Shown: piece after piece, positions 33,785 to 44,849 of the stretch
Numbering within the stretch: position 1 is the stretch's first letter
Layout of the letters: every line of letters begins with the position of its first letter
From: Calycina herbarum
Taxonomy: Eukaryota > Ascomycota > Leotiomycetes > Helotiales > Pezizellaceae
Assembly (NCBI GenBank): GCA_001414485.1
Contig: LLEY01000138.1
Location: forward strand, 105,301 to 169,300
Direction: 5' to 3'
Length of the DNA stretch: 64,000 nucleotides
Notes under the pieces: generated by a model
The model's database searches: none
What the model was told of the DNA's origin: nothing
Seen by the model: the letters and a program-made list of their open reading frames with translations, nothing else
Program-made: the position numbers and the translations under genes

Positions 33785-34990
33785 TGAGAGTGAGATCACC
33801 GAGTCTTCTGTTTGAGCATCATTTTGCTTTGCTTTTTTGTTGTTGGTATGGTAGTTGGAAGCAAGGGGTTGTGACTCAGTTAATTGCTTTCCTATTTCTT
33901 GGGACTGGTGGCTTGGTGGCTTGGACATGGTTGTTGGATCTGGCTTGCTTTTTTTTGTCTTGGCTATAGGGTTGAAAACGCTTGGACGAGGAAAAAGAGA
34001 AGATCAATGTGACGAGATCAGGTTAGAAAATGATGGATTATTGGAAATCGCGAGGTACCTTCGGGCTCATTTGTTTTCTTTGCTTCTTCTTCACAGGTGC
34101 CTTCTTGTTGGGATCGAAATACGAGTTGCGAGTACGAGTACATGTTTGGGCTTCGGAAGTTAACCTTGGCATTCGATCGGCTTCGCTCCTATACGGAGTA
34201 TTATTAGGGTTTGAATCTCAACGGCTAGGAAAGTAAGATGGGATGAATGAGTAAGTGTAGCGTCTGTTGTAAACATTCTACGTCTGTGTGTTTGGGTGCT
34301 TCCTCGGAGAAGGTTTTGGCGCGACGGTTTTAGATGTGGCTTGACTTCATTGCCTACCTTGCTTGGTGTTTTGGGTTAGTGTTTAACCTTATCCCGCTGT
34401 GTCTTTCAGGTTGAGTTGATTCCAGAAGTTTGGGGATTTGAATTTAGCGTTCGACCTAGAAAACTCTACTCGCGCAAATACCCCTTATTTGTCTTCGTCT
34501 TTTTGGGTTGTTTGTTGATAGGTTGCTGTAATAGAAAAACGCTCAATCTACGAGTAGCTATCGAAGGATTTGACGAGTGCTGATAACTCGTGGGGGTTCT
34601 GGTATCTATTCAATGGGGGTCATTTTGATGATAAATACAACACGAAATACAAACAGGGTATGTTATCTAATCCACAAGCCTTTCTTCCACTCACCGAAGT
34701 CAACCTTGACTCATTATCAAAAACTCAAGAAACAATCGGTGGCTACACAAAGTCCAGACACCCGTCCTCAAAACTCGAAAGTACCAGTAGAAGTCTTCCA
34801 GAATATGCATGGAATGTTCCACCAGGAACGGCAAGTGTAAGGCAGTGTGTGTAACTCCAAATCCCTGTATCAAATCACAAATCTTACCCGTTGCTGTTGG
34901 TTCACCAGTCGAGGAACCTTGTGGAAAAGTTGTTGTGTGTCGGAGATATGATGTGGGAGGCGTAGACGGAAATAGTTTGGTGGGAAATAT
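33785..34990. other. intergenic, no supported gene
   Basis: About 1.2 kb between the MITE-like element and the hairpin at 34991. Several short frames are present (for example plus 33855-34163 and 34570-34854) without motifs or splice support. Confidence 0.4.
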
Positions 34991-35077
34991 TACTATCCCC
35001 CCCCTTAACTGTTTGTAGACATTTTCACAGCCAAACTACCCTTGCACATGACAGACAGTTAAGGGGGGAGGATAGTA
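34991..35077. repeat. 22-bp inverted repeat flanked by TA
   Basis: The left arm is tactat, eight C, then ttaactgt (34991-35012). The right arm (35055-35077) is its reverse complement except for one inserted A. The spacer is 42 bp. TA dinucleotides flank the core at both ends (34991-34992 and 35076-35077), as left by Tc1/mariner-type insertion, so it may be a minimal MITE. Alternatively it is a hairpin or regulatory palindrome 470 bp upstream of the ARPC5 gene. Confidence 0.5.
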
Positions 35078-35545
35078 CAATCACCCCCTTATCGCCCTGC
35101 ATACCTTACGCCAAACTTGATGGGGTTTTGGAGATTGAGGAAGGTGGGTGGGGGTGAGAAAGGGAGGGAAGATGCCATTTTTGTTTGGGCTGACGCAGGG
35201 GGTTCGGAAGAACAGCCGAGGGGGGTATCCTAAAGACAAACCGGCGAGTGACTCGGACCGTAATCGGGACTTGGCAAACTTTCGGAACTTGAGTGGAGGC
35301 TCCTGGATATCGCAACTCCACTAGGAACGTCGGTACGAACATTGCCCCTCCAAACAACAAACAACCAAGCTATCTCAACCTCACCAACTACTCTCAACAC
35401 TCATCTTACACTCGCAGAGGTTCCTTGCCCACAAATCCACAGAAGTGCCTCGAACCAAGCAACCCCACTACTCCTCCGCAGTGCGACCTCTCTTCAACAC
35501 AAAACCCCCAGACATAGATAGCTCTCAAGCTACCCCACCGCCAAA

Positions 35546-36213
35546 ATGTCAATAATGCAACACCACTCCGACGCCTCCCTCCTCGAAAACTGGCGCACCA
35601 TAAATATCGACGCCCTCGACCCCGAATCCTCCTCCAACTTCGACACCTCGACCCTCCACCCCGCTTTCGCCCCCGTAGACGAGAACGAAATCCGCACACT
35701 AGGCCAGCAAGTACGCCAACTCCTCCGAGGGGGGGATGCCGAAGGTGCTCTACGTGGAGCATTGGAAGGAGCACCATATGGCGGGGATGCGGGCGTAAAG
35801 GAATTACATCTCCAAACCGTCACCGAGGTGTTACAGGGTATTAAGGCGTCTGAGATGAGTCCTATGTTGCAGCGGATTTTTAAGACGGAGGGGGGTGGTG
35901 AGGCGCTGGATGTTTTGATGAAGTATTTGTTCGTACCAATTATCCTTATTTTGATAACGGGAGGGAGACTAATACGACGCATAGATATAAAGGCATGGCA
36001 TCCTCATCCTCTCGATCTGCGGCTTCTCCTGCGAAATCAGCCCTTTCTCCTCAAGCTACTGGTGGCTTCTCGCAAATGGGTGGACGACCCGGTCCTGCGA
36101 ATGAGAATAGTGGTGCTCAAATGAGTGTGCTCCTTTCTTGGCATGAGAAGGTTGTTGAGGTTGCGGGGTTGGGATGCGTAGGCAGATGCATGAGCGATTG
36201 GCGAAAGGTATAA
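35546..36213 (+). CDS. arc15: Arp2/3 complex subunit 5 (ARPC5, p16-Arc)
   Basis: Smallest subunit of the Arp2/3 complex, which nucleates branched actin at endocytic patches. Two exons, 35546-35928 and 35985-36213, give 203 residues. The intron (GTTCGT donor, GACTAAT branch, CATAG acceptor) is 56 nt. Characteristic segments are WRTINIDALDPESSSNFDTS near the start, LGQQVRQLLRGGDAEGALRG in the middle, and SVLLSWHEKVVEVAGLGCVG at the C-terminus, the last being the diagnostic ARPC5 helix. A Ser/Gly-rich loop (about 131-165) separates the helices, as in other fungal ARPC5. The N-terminus has an extra stretch of about 12 residues before the usual start, and Met4 is an alternative start. It is convergent with the AP-2 alpha gene, which also acts in endocytosis. 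Confidence 0.92.
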
Positions 36214-36819
36214 ATTGGGGGATGATGGTTGAGTCTATGGATTGAGAATTGGGGCGATGATGATGAAATTCACATCCTACATGAAACATAAAAAGAAGAG
36301 AATCGAGGCAAGCCACGAGGACGAGTGCTAAGCACACCAAAAATCAACGTTAACACGGCATGGTATGACCGAAATTTCAAATCAACGTGCTCCGCTAGGC
36401 TAACCTTTGACTTTCACGAATTTACTACACTTGGAATTGCCATTATATTTAGTCCATCTACTATTAGGTAGGTGGGAGAGGCTAGAAGATTCAAGCCCTC
36501 GATTACTTATGCTTGAAATCCAACACCATTTGAAAATGCAGCAAACAGCTATGTACTACGAATATCATCTCCCATGTGTAACTTCCCTGTCCCTTCCTAC
36601 ATGCAACCCGATTACTAGAAGGAACCCCCAGACGAAAGAAAAGAAAATTAATCATCTGCATTGAATTCAATATCACCTAATTTTCCCACCCATCAATTGC
36701 CCACTCCAAACTTAGTGCATTCGTTCATTCGCTCTTTGCTCGCATCCCAAGAACTTTTCATCATCCTCGCTCACCAAAAAATTCAAAAGAACCAAATGCT
36801 TGCTCGTTACCCAAGTTCA
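36214..36819. other. intergenic, convergent 3' ends
   Basis: This is 606 bp between the ARPC5 stop and the AP-2 alpha stop, presumably the two 3' untranslated regions. No gene or repeat seen. Confidence 0.5.
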
Positions 36820-39800
36820 TCATGTAACAAGAACATTACCAAACACATCAGACATCTCCCTCATACTTGGAGTTTCCATCACTTCGGGTTGTGTGGATTG
36901 ACCAACCGCTAATCTCTGCTCCATAATCTTGATCAGAGTTGATGGAACACTCTCATCCGTTGCTCGAATTGTGAGACGGATCATCTGCGCAATATTAGTA
37001 AACCTGCCTAACACCAAGCACACAAGGGACCATACCTGTTTTCCATAATTTGGTTCCAACCTCAGCAAACAGCCAAACTTTCGACCTCCACCAATGTGGA
37101 GAACACTGGCACCAACGAAATTCTTCTGGTTCTTATCAACCCCATCCAAAACTCCCCATCGGAACCCCTCAACTGTTTTCCGTATAAAGGATTCATTGAA
37201 TTCGCGATTCGCACCCTTGACACCGAAAACTCGTTGCTCTTCGCGTGGTGCACCACCAATTTGATTCCATCGCTTGAAGAAGTCTTCGGCGGTTAATTCT
37301 GCAGCATCCATGAATTTGTGGATTGTAACAGGGAGTTTCAGAGTGAGGGCTTGTAAAGCTCCAGCAAGGTAACTTATTCTTATCGTAGGGGATTTGTCAA
37401 AGACGTTTTGAGCTGTGAACATGATCATCTGCTGGCTTTGAGAGCCTTGGTTGATAGTACTCTCCGGTAAACCTTTCACTTCCCAAGTCAAGTTGCCCTT
37501 TTCTGCGTCGTCGAGATCGAGGGTCGTCGTGAAAGAGCTGACGGCGGCAGGTGCTTTGTTGGAAAAGTATAGAATGACACATGCCATCTGTCCTCGATAT
37601 TCCGATCGAACACCAATCTGTATCTGGCCATCTTCGTAGAGGATTCCCTCGCCCTTGAGAAGTAGCTTGTTATAGCCAACTTCCCAATCAGGTGAAAGAT
37701 GAGCCGCTGATGCCAAGTTTGGCTGTTTGAGTGTCTTGGGCTCAGAAGGTCCGGCATCCATCATGTCTAGACCAGCAAGGTCGTTGTTACCTTTAGCATG
37801 CCCATTGGTGCCATTTGCAACCGAGCCATTTGCCGCGCCGTTTGATAGTCCATTTCCGTTGACGCTTTGGGTTCGGTTTAATCCTGGATTCTTGGTGAGG
37901 GTAAACTCCTTCTCATTGGCATTGGCATCTTTACCACCGACAACCCATGTTCGTTTATCGCTGGTATTTGCATGCTTTTGGTGTAATCTGGATAACAAGG
38001 CGGATTGTCTTTCTGGGAACGGAGGCATCTCATCACAAACTGTTCGAAGAAGATCATCTGTAGGTAAACTGGCAAGAGCAAGATATTCGCATGCTCTTTG
38101 TTGAAGTTCGGAATCCAAAGTGTGACTGTATGCTTGGAAAACATACATGAGGCGAGGTTTGATTTCGGGAAATAGATTGACAAACTTGATGAAAGATGAA
38201 AGGATGATAGCTCTTGTGCTTGAGGAACAACCTTGGAGCTTGCCTTGCAATGCAAGGAATTGTTCTATCGGACTGCAGCCCTTGTCTTCGGCGATTAAAT
38301 GGCCAAACTCGCCTAATAGGTAACCCCCTATTTTCACCAAAGTCTCGTGACAATGATCGGCTTTGACATACTGCAAAATATTCTGGGCTGCGTACACTTG
38401 GAGTTGTTCGTTGTTCGTGACGATTTGGATAACTCGATGCCAAACCTCATCACTTACATGATCTCCAGCCATCGCGATGAGACGTAGAGAGATATCGACA
38501 TACCACTGGATGTCTGTGGCATATTTCTCAGTCAAGATTGCAATCTTGAGAACCATCTCCTCTCGAATGGCAAAGTCGGCATTTTGCAAATAATGCAGAA
38601 GCTCTCCCACGATAGGTTGTGCATTGGTCGAATCACACATACTGTAAAGCAGGTCGAGACCTTTCCGCCTGACACTAATATCCCTATCTTTCAGTGATCC
38701 AATAATGATCGACTGGTGTTGCTTGATTGGATCGAGTGTTTCCGCCCTTGCTGCTAAATGTGTCATAGCCTCCAATCCCAAGTAGCGAACATTTGTTTCG
38801 CGGGACTGGATAAACTTGCCCAATCTCGTTGAAATCTGGCTCATTAAGGCTTGTTCTGTGTCAAGGTGGATAATGAGGTTGATGGCTTCGAAGAGGACGG
38901 CATTTTGAGCATTATTTTGCTGAACATTTTTTGGCATCTCCAAGGCTAGATTTAATATTTTTTGCAGTGATTCGCGAATCAGGTCCCGAACATGAGTATC
39001 CTCTACAGAAAATTAGTTCAAATCAACGACTTCTCAGTCATCTAAATAACATACCTGACGGTGGAAAATACTGCAGTAATCGAAGCATCTTCACTTGTAT
39101 CCAAGGACATGGCACCTTATAATAGAGGTAATCGGGGGCATACTCCCCGTCTACCAATATTCTCTTCATTCGGGAGGCTGCCTTCACATAACTACCCTTA
39201 TACTGTTCAGGATTGTCCTGAGCAAGGGCCATAACCAGAGACGTGACAGACAGAGCCACACCCATATCTGCATCATCCATTAGAGATATTATTCGTTCGG
39301 CCCATTGTGGTTGGACAATATCTGGATGTTTTCGATATAGCCGCAGTAATGTCAAGGCAGCCTTCTTTTTTACGAAAGGTTTCGATGTCCTAGCAAGTTA
39401 GTCTTGGGAATTGTACAAGCTAGACCTGACCTACGGTGAAATGAGCAATCTGTGAACCTCGCCGCTTAAAGCTTCTCCCATTTCTCTACTGCCAACGTTG
39501 GCAATCGCATGTAAGGCTAAACAATTGAATAATTCGTTATGGTCCGTTAGGTCTTTCCGTATGCTGTTTACTACGAGATGTAAAAGTTCGTGTGATTCAT
39601 GTAGGAAAAGGGTCATGGCAAGATATCCGATTTGTTTTTCGGAGTATTTGTTCGCAGAAATAAGGTTCACAGCTTCGAGATGCCCAAAGTCGACGTTCCA
39701 CCCCAAAATGTATATGTACAAAAGCTTCTACATGTTAGATACAGTTCCCGCAAATGGAAGAAGGGCATCTACCTTGCAGACATATTTCTTTTTATGGTAT

Positions 39801-40107
39801 CCGCTGAGACTACCATCTACATTTCCAATTAGTAACAAAGCCAACCAAGCCCCTCACAACATTTGCTTTTCATGTATACCTTTGAATTTCTGCCTGGGAA
39901 TGTTGGGTCAGCCTCGCTCTATTTCCTCGCATCGTCCCATGTCGCCGCATACCTTATATTTGCCAATTCCTTATTGATTCTCTTCTCCTCGAGTTCCCTG
40001 GCTCTCGCATTTCGCAGATCCGCAATAAATTGTACCAATCCACGCATATTCGAATTGTTTCCAGAGGAGCCCCGGCTCAAGAAACTGCTAGCGGCTGAGG
40101 TCGCCAT
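36820..40107 (-). CDS. apl3: AP-2 complex subunit alpha (alpha-adaptin)
   Basis: Large subunit of the AP-2 clathrin adaptor, which binds PI(4,5)P2 and cargo at the plasma membrane. Seven exons on the minus strand: 40107-39953, 39893-39880, 39816-39773, 39727-39435, 39389-39055, 39002-37036 and 36984-36820, giving 990 residues. The trunk begins [20 protein letters not shown], then [12 protein letters not shown], and after the spliced microexons [19 protein letters not shown] and [20 protein letters not shown], all diagnostic of alpha-adaptin. A linker rich in Asn/Gly (about 590-620) leads to the ear domain, which includes [20 protein letters not shown]. Exon 2 is only 14 nt. The last intron (36985-37035) is 51 nt and contains no stop in frame. 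The gene is divergent from the NDUFAF5-like gene. Confidence 0.93.
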
Positions 40108-40667
40108 GATTGATTATCGAGATAGGACTTCTCGAGATATTTCGGATGCGCTCGGGAGGGTGGAGATGGCGGATGTGTCTTCGTGAAGATCACAACTCCC
40201 ACGTTGAACCGCAACCTCGAGCGTTGCACTCGACCAAACCACGGGTATCTAGAATGTCTCGAGGGCTAAGGGGTTCGTTATTATCGGTGAAGACCGTGCA
40301 AAGCCACAGAAGGGAAAGGCTGCTCGAATTAGCCCTGCTCGTGGACGTCCATCAGCTAAGAGGAGGCGGGCTGCCAGCGTTATCGTCGAGTCTGCGAGGG
40401 TATTTTGGAAGCTTGGCGTGGAGTAGCAGGAGGGAGCTTGGAGATGTTTCGAGGAATCCGTCGTGGTGTTGATCCCCCCTCCCGAGGTGTGCTGTGGATG
40501 CTCCTGCACACTAGTGAAAGGGGCAGGGGTCTGAGGGACAATGGAGTGAGCTGAGCCTCGTCAAAAATCCCGTCGTCACCACAGCCTTCCCTTCTCTCTC
40601 GAATACTTGTACAACTGCTGGGTATGCAACACCACGAAATCTGCTGACGACCCCTCAATTCGAAGCA
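40108..40667. promoter_or_regulatory. divergent promoter region, AP-2 alpha and NDUFAF5-like
   Basis: This is 560 bp between two head-to-head start codons. Short frames here have no support. Both genes are housekeeping, so a shared constitutive promoter is plausible; no specific site is claimed. Confidence 0.35.
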
Positions 40668-41786
40668 ATGAACCCTGTGATCCTTCGCCCTCTCTTCCCG
40701 CGAATTGTCACCAGGCGGAGAATTTGCATATCTCTATCTCGAGGTTACGCCACACAGAATCCAGGAAATCCAGCCTTCCAGGTATTCAACCGGAACACGA
40801 AATACCTGCAGCGGGAGAGAGCAGCAAACAATGTCGAAAGAAGTCGGCAGGTGGATTATTTGAAGGACGAGGTAGCAATGAGGCTGACAGAACGATTGTT
40901 GGTATTTATATGACCTCAATTGGAATTATATACAATCTTTACTAACCCCTCCCAGGACATCAATCGACATTTCGACCACGTTCTTGATCTCGGTGCAAAC
41001 GCATGTAACATTGCGCATGCACTTACCCTACCAGACCCAGATCCCGATCCTTCGAAGCCATCATCTCCTGCTCTTGCAACACGAATATCACATCTCACGG
41101 CTGCCGATTCATCTCGCTCGACGCTATATCGCGATGTCGACCTTCCTTTCAACCAAGAAATAAATCTCACCCGCGAAGTGCTCGTCGATGAGGAAACACT
41201 CCCATATGAGGGAAACACATTTGATGCCGTGTTGAGCTCATTGAGTATGCATTGGATTAATGATTTACCTTCGCTCCTCGCCCAGGTGAACCATGTGTTG
41301 AAGCCAGACGCTCCATTTATTGCAGCAATGCTGGGAGGGGATTCATTATACGAATTGCGAACATCATTACAACTTTCAGACCAGGAGAGAAGAGGAGGGG
41401 TCTCCACGCACGTCTCTCCTCTGGCCGATGTAAAGGATATGGGAGGGTTACTACAAAAGGCGGGGTTTAAAATGTTAACCGTTGACATTGATGATATCAT
41501 TGTGGATTATCCGGATTCTTTCGCATTAATGCAGGACCTTCAAGCTATGGGGGAGAGTAACGCGATACTGGGACGAGAACCTGGTCCGATTCAGAGAGAC
41601 GTCTTGCTCGCAAATGAGGGAATCTATAGAGAGTTGCATGGAAACGAGGATGGCACTTTACCCGCGACATTCCGGTTGATTTACATGATTGGCTGGAAAA
41701 GTGCTCCAAACCAAGCTCAACCACTCCCGAGAGGAAGCGGGCAGGTTAATATCAAGGATATACTTGGAGGGGGTACGGTCCGATGA
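40668..41786 (+). CDS. NDUFAF5: mitochondrial complex I assembly methyltransferase-like (NDUFAF5 type)
   Basis: Two exons, 40668-40901 and 40956-41786 (54-nt intron, branch TACTAAC, acceptor CCCAG), give 354 residues, the usual length for NDUFAF5. The N-terminus is basic and lacks acidic residues (MNPVILRPLFPRIVTRRRIC...), as expected for a mitochondrial presequence. Next comes AFQVFNRNTKYLQRERAANN, the conserved entry of this family (F-D-R-x3-x2-Q-R-x-R-A-A). The SAM-binding motif I is HVLDLGANACNIAHAL, less Gly-rich than usual. Later motifs include DAVLSSLSMHWINDLPSLLA and PDAPFIAAMLGGDSLYELR, both diagnostic. NDUFAF5 hydroxylates an Arg of the NDUFS7 subunit during complex I assembly, despite its methyltransferase fold. 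Confidence 0.9.
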
Positions 41787-42010
41787 ACGCCTGTAATAAT
41801 ATTGTACAAACTTGTAAAAGCTGGATTCTTGCAGTCAAGGTTGATGGTTTGGCACCTGGTGCAAGTGCGTCATTGGAACCTATTGATTTACGCCCCCAAT
41901 GTATTCTTGGATGTGCGATTCTCCATGCAACTGTCTTTCAGCCGCACTACCTCCTTAGGCGAGCAATCAAGAGAGCAGCAATTTTCCTCTCCTCTAGCAA
42001 AATTCTCACG

Positions 42011-43941
42011 ATGAGTTCCAAGTGCTCTTATTCATGTTCAACCCCACCAGGAACCATCGAGCCAAACTCTGATGTTTCCGGAATAGGGGTTCGTGCTATT
42101 CTTTATTACCATTTCACGCACTAAAGTGTTTCTAGGTTTTGATAAGTTTTGTTGCCACAACAAATATTGCGGTCGTGATCTTGTTGAGCTACTATCTCTT
42201 GTGTTTTTAGCCCGAGGCGAACCCATTTCAGAAAGCTGGGGAAGAAAGCAGTCTGGTCAAGCCAAATCCACTTGATGAGCCCACTTGATGAGCCTGTTCT
42301 AAGCACGATTTCACATTGGATGTGGAAGATTCCAGGCTCACGATATATATCTTACAGGATAACTCGTTCACAGCCCATGCTGCACAAGGCGAGCTGCCAA
42401 TACTCTGACCTTCTCGGATTTTTGTGTGCTAACATCAACTTCGATAGTGTGTTCTCAAGATCAGCGACTTCCATATCGTCACTGGCATTGCAATACTGGT
42501 CAGTGGATATGGATCGTTACGATGCGGCATCTCTGCCTACCACTGGCAGATACTTATATACTTATCTTGGTTCTCCTGCACTACTCACCTTTGTGCTTTG
42601 ACTTTTCTAAGGAATTATCTCTATAACCACCCCGAGGGGCGTTTTTGGAGATTAGTAGTAATGTTTATTGTTCTGTGCATGCTAATCGTTGGTATCGTGT
42701 CTACAACTGGATTTGAGAAGGGGACTGGGCTGCAGTCTTCGGACTTCCGTTACAACGAGAATGCAGTATGCTTCTTTCAAGATATCCGAGTGGGTGATGC
42801 AACTACATCTATGGTACTTTCGGTTGCTGTGCACATTTTTAGCTTTATTGCTCGGCTCATAAAGTTGCGCAAGACTATTTCTGAGTCGGTCGTGGGCCGG
42901 TTACGAGCAAAGTTACAGAAGCATTGTCGTCAGAAGTTACGAAACATGGGCCAGAATGGAAACTGAAAGTGGCCATGTATCACGGTTTTCCAGCTTCTTG
43001 TTGTACAAGCATGCCCTAGCCATGTTTTTAATCGTTTCTTTGCTCCTGGATTTTTGGACATCGATGCTCTCAGAGGTGGGTCGGTGTCTTTCATTGTCAC
43101 TATGGTAGTTGGACCACTGACTGGTATTCTTAGATCTACTGACTTCTCGTTTCGGTTGCTTGGGAATGCATCGTCTGGCTGCTACTCGAGCGGGTTTTCC
43201 TACTATAAATCACGAAGTAAACAGCTGGGGGTTTGGCCAAATTCTGCCTTTGGTACTGCCGCTAGGTCCATTGATGACTATCTTCGAATGTACATATCCT
43301 GATGAGTCTAAATGGAGGAGCTCCTAGGTACAGTGAACTGAGTTTTCAAAAAGATAGAAGATAAAGACGAACTCGCCGCCTTAGAGGACTGCCCTTCATC
43401 TTTGGGTACCCCGGAGACTAATTTGCCCACGCTATCCTCCGATCACCCCACGACTCTTTATCAAAATTATCTGGAACGAGATTATTATCACGAGGTCCGA
43501 TGGTTCAAGCTCCCAATACTCATGATATTTGCCTGCATCTCTGTTGAAACTTTTGTTGTAGCTCGAGGCGGCTTTGACAAACGTTCTCTCGAGTCTCTGT
43601 GGGCTTTACTCATTTTTGATGTTCCGTTTCTGTTGGTATGACTTGGTGGTCATTAGCGTGATGCAAAAAGAGTCTATTATCGTTCGTGCATGTCGAGAGA
43701 AGTTAGCTACTCTATCTACTTAAATAGACCTTAAGCGAGAAGGTCACGTGAAGCGCTATTCACTCTTGAATATACCGACAGTTTCTGATGTTCGTTTTCT
43801 ATGTCGTCTCTAGTTATACTTTGGAGGGATGGATTAAGGGGAAGAGATTCGAATGGCTTGTGTATATTTTGCTCGCTGTTCTGTCGTGTGGGATTGTTAC
43901 AGTTTCCGGGAGGACTTTGATTACACAAGTCATTGTTTGAT
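42011..43941 (+). pseudogene. decayed polytopic integral membrane protein gene
   Basis: A multi-exon reading path is recoverable. 42011-42088 gives a soluble start ending SDVSGIG. 42136 onward gives VLISFVATTNIAVVILLSYY and a TAG at 42208. A region through NPLDEP follows, then after a 13-bp tandem duplication (42269-42294) the frame continues as VLSTISHWMWKIPGS. After a GC-AG-like intron (about 42392-42448) comes SDFHIVTGIAILVSGYGSL, then HWQILIYLSWFSCTTHLCAL and membrane segments to about 42960. Further pieces are FLLYKHALAMFLIVSLLLDF, SWGFGQILPLVLPLGPLMTI, LYQNYLERDYYHEVRWFKLP and a final part ending ITQVIV at about 43940. The lesions are a TAG, the duplication, a TGA where Trp is expected near 43140 and a frameshift near 43200. 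It belongs to a fungal multi-pass family without known function. Confidence 0.65.
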
Positions 43942-44030
43942 GTCTCTTCTGACAGCTGAGTGGTTCTGATCGTTCAAAGAGTTATAGATACGAATGGCCT
44001 AGGACAATGTTTGAGAGAGTCTTCTTGGAA

Positions 44031-44277
44031 GCTCCACCAGGGGTGTCAGAACTCGTGGGCCACTCACCAAACCCCCACCAAAAATCAACGATTTGTGACT
44101 TAGTTTCCTCAACACCACGACTTGATATTAGAAGCCTAAAGCAGCAGTGTTTTCAAGTACACTCTGCGCTCTCGGTTTGTCCGGTTTATTTTTTCAATAT
44201 CGTTATTCTCAGCGTTCTCAGCATATAATTTTGTGGGAAATCGCTGGCTCACGAGTTCCGACACCCCCTGGTGCTCC
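44031..44277. mobile_element. MITE-like inverted-repeat element, copy 2
   Basis: The left end, caccaggggtgtcagaactc then gtgggcca (44035-44062), is matched by the reverse complement at 44245-44273 with about 27 of 30 bases identical. gctcc lies immediately outside both ends (44031-44035 and 44273-44277), a candidate 5-bp target duplication. Length is about 240 bp with no coding capacity. The termini match those at 33563-33778. It inserted just downstream of the membrane-protein pseudogene. Confidence 0.6.
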
Positions 44278-44849
44278 AGATATTTTGTTTGGACTCTCTC
44301 GAATGTCTGCCTTAACAACTTCCTGTTTTGGTATGACATGGCTTGTTCTCACACCAACAACAATTTTTTCCTTACCGAAAGAGCCTCACTCTGGCCTACA
44401 TATATCCTATAAGTACCGCAAAGCAGAGCAACATCGAAACTCTGGAACTTTGTGACAGCACCTCTTGCCCAACAACAGACAAGCCGCAGCAGTCAACCAA
44501 GCTACTTCTTTCCAAAGTTAAATCTTGTGCGCCGGATATCCCTGCCATTTAGCGAAATGGCCGCCTCTGAATGGGCATGCTGTTTGAGCCTTGAGGAGCC
44601 TTTGCGTCATGCCAGCTGTCCCGCACTCTTATTGCCCTATCATCTCCTAAAACTTCCCTGTCGACAGGCTTACTACAAGTGCACGTCGAATATTTCGAAC
44701 CCGAGACAATATTAGAGGGAGTGACATCCTTGAGATATTTCGGCTTTCTTAGTACTTGTCCTTGTCTCAACAAATTTATGTTCTGGCATGGCATGGAATC
44801 AACAGGAATATTCTGATCCGCACCACACTTTGCTTTTCCTACCAAAATT

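Noticed and set aside
34570..34854. 94-codon plus frame upstream of ARPC5
   Set aside because: A second overlapping frame is equally open, and there are no motifs and no promoter-like sequence.
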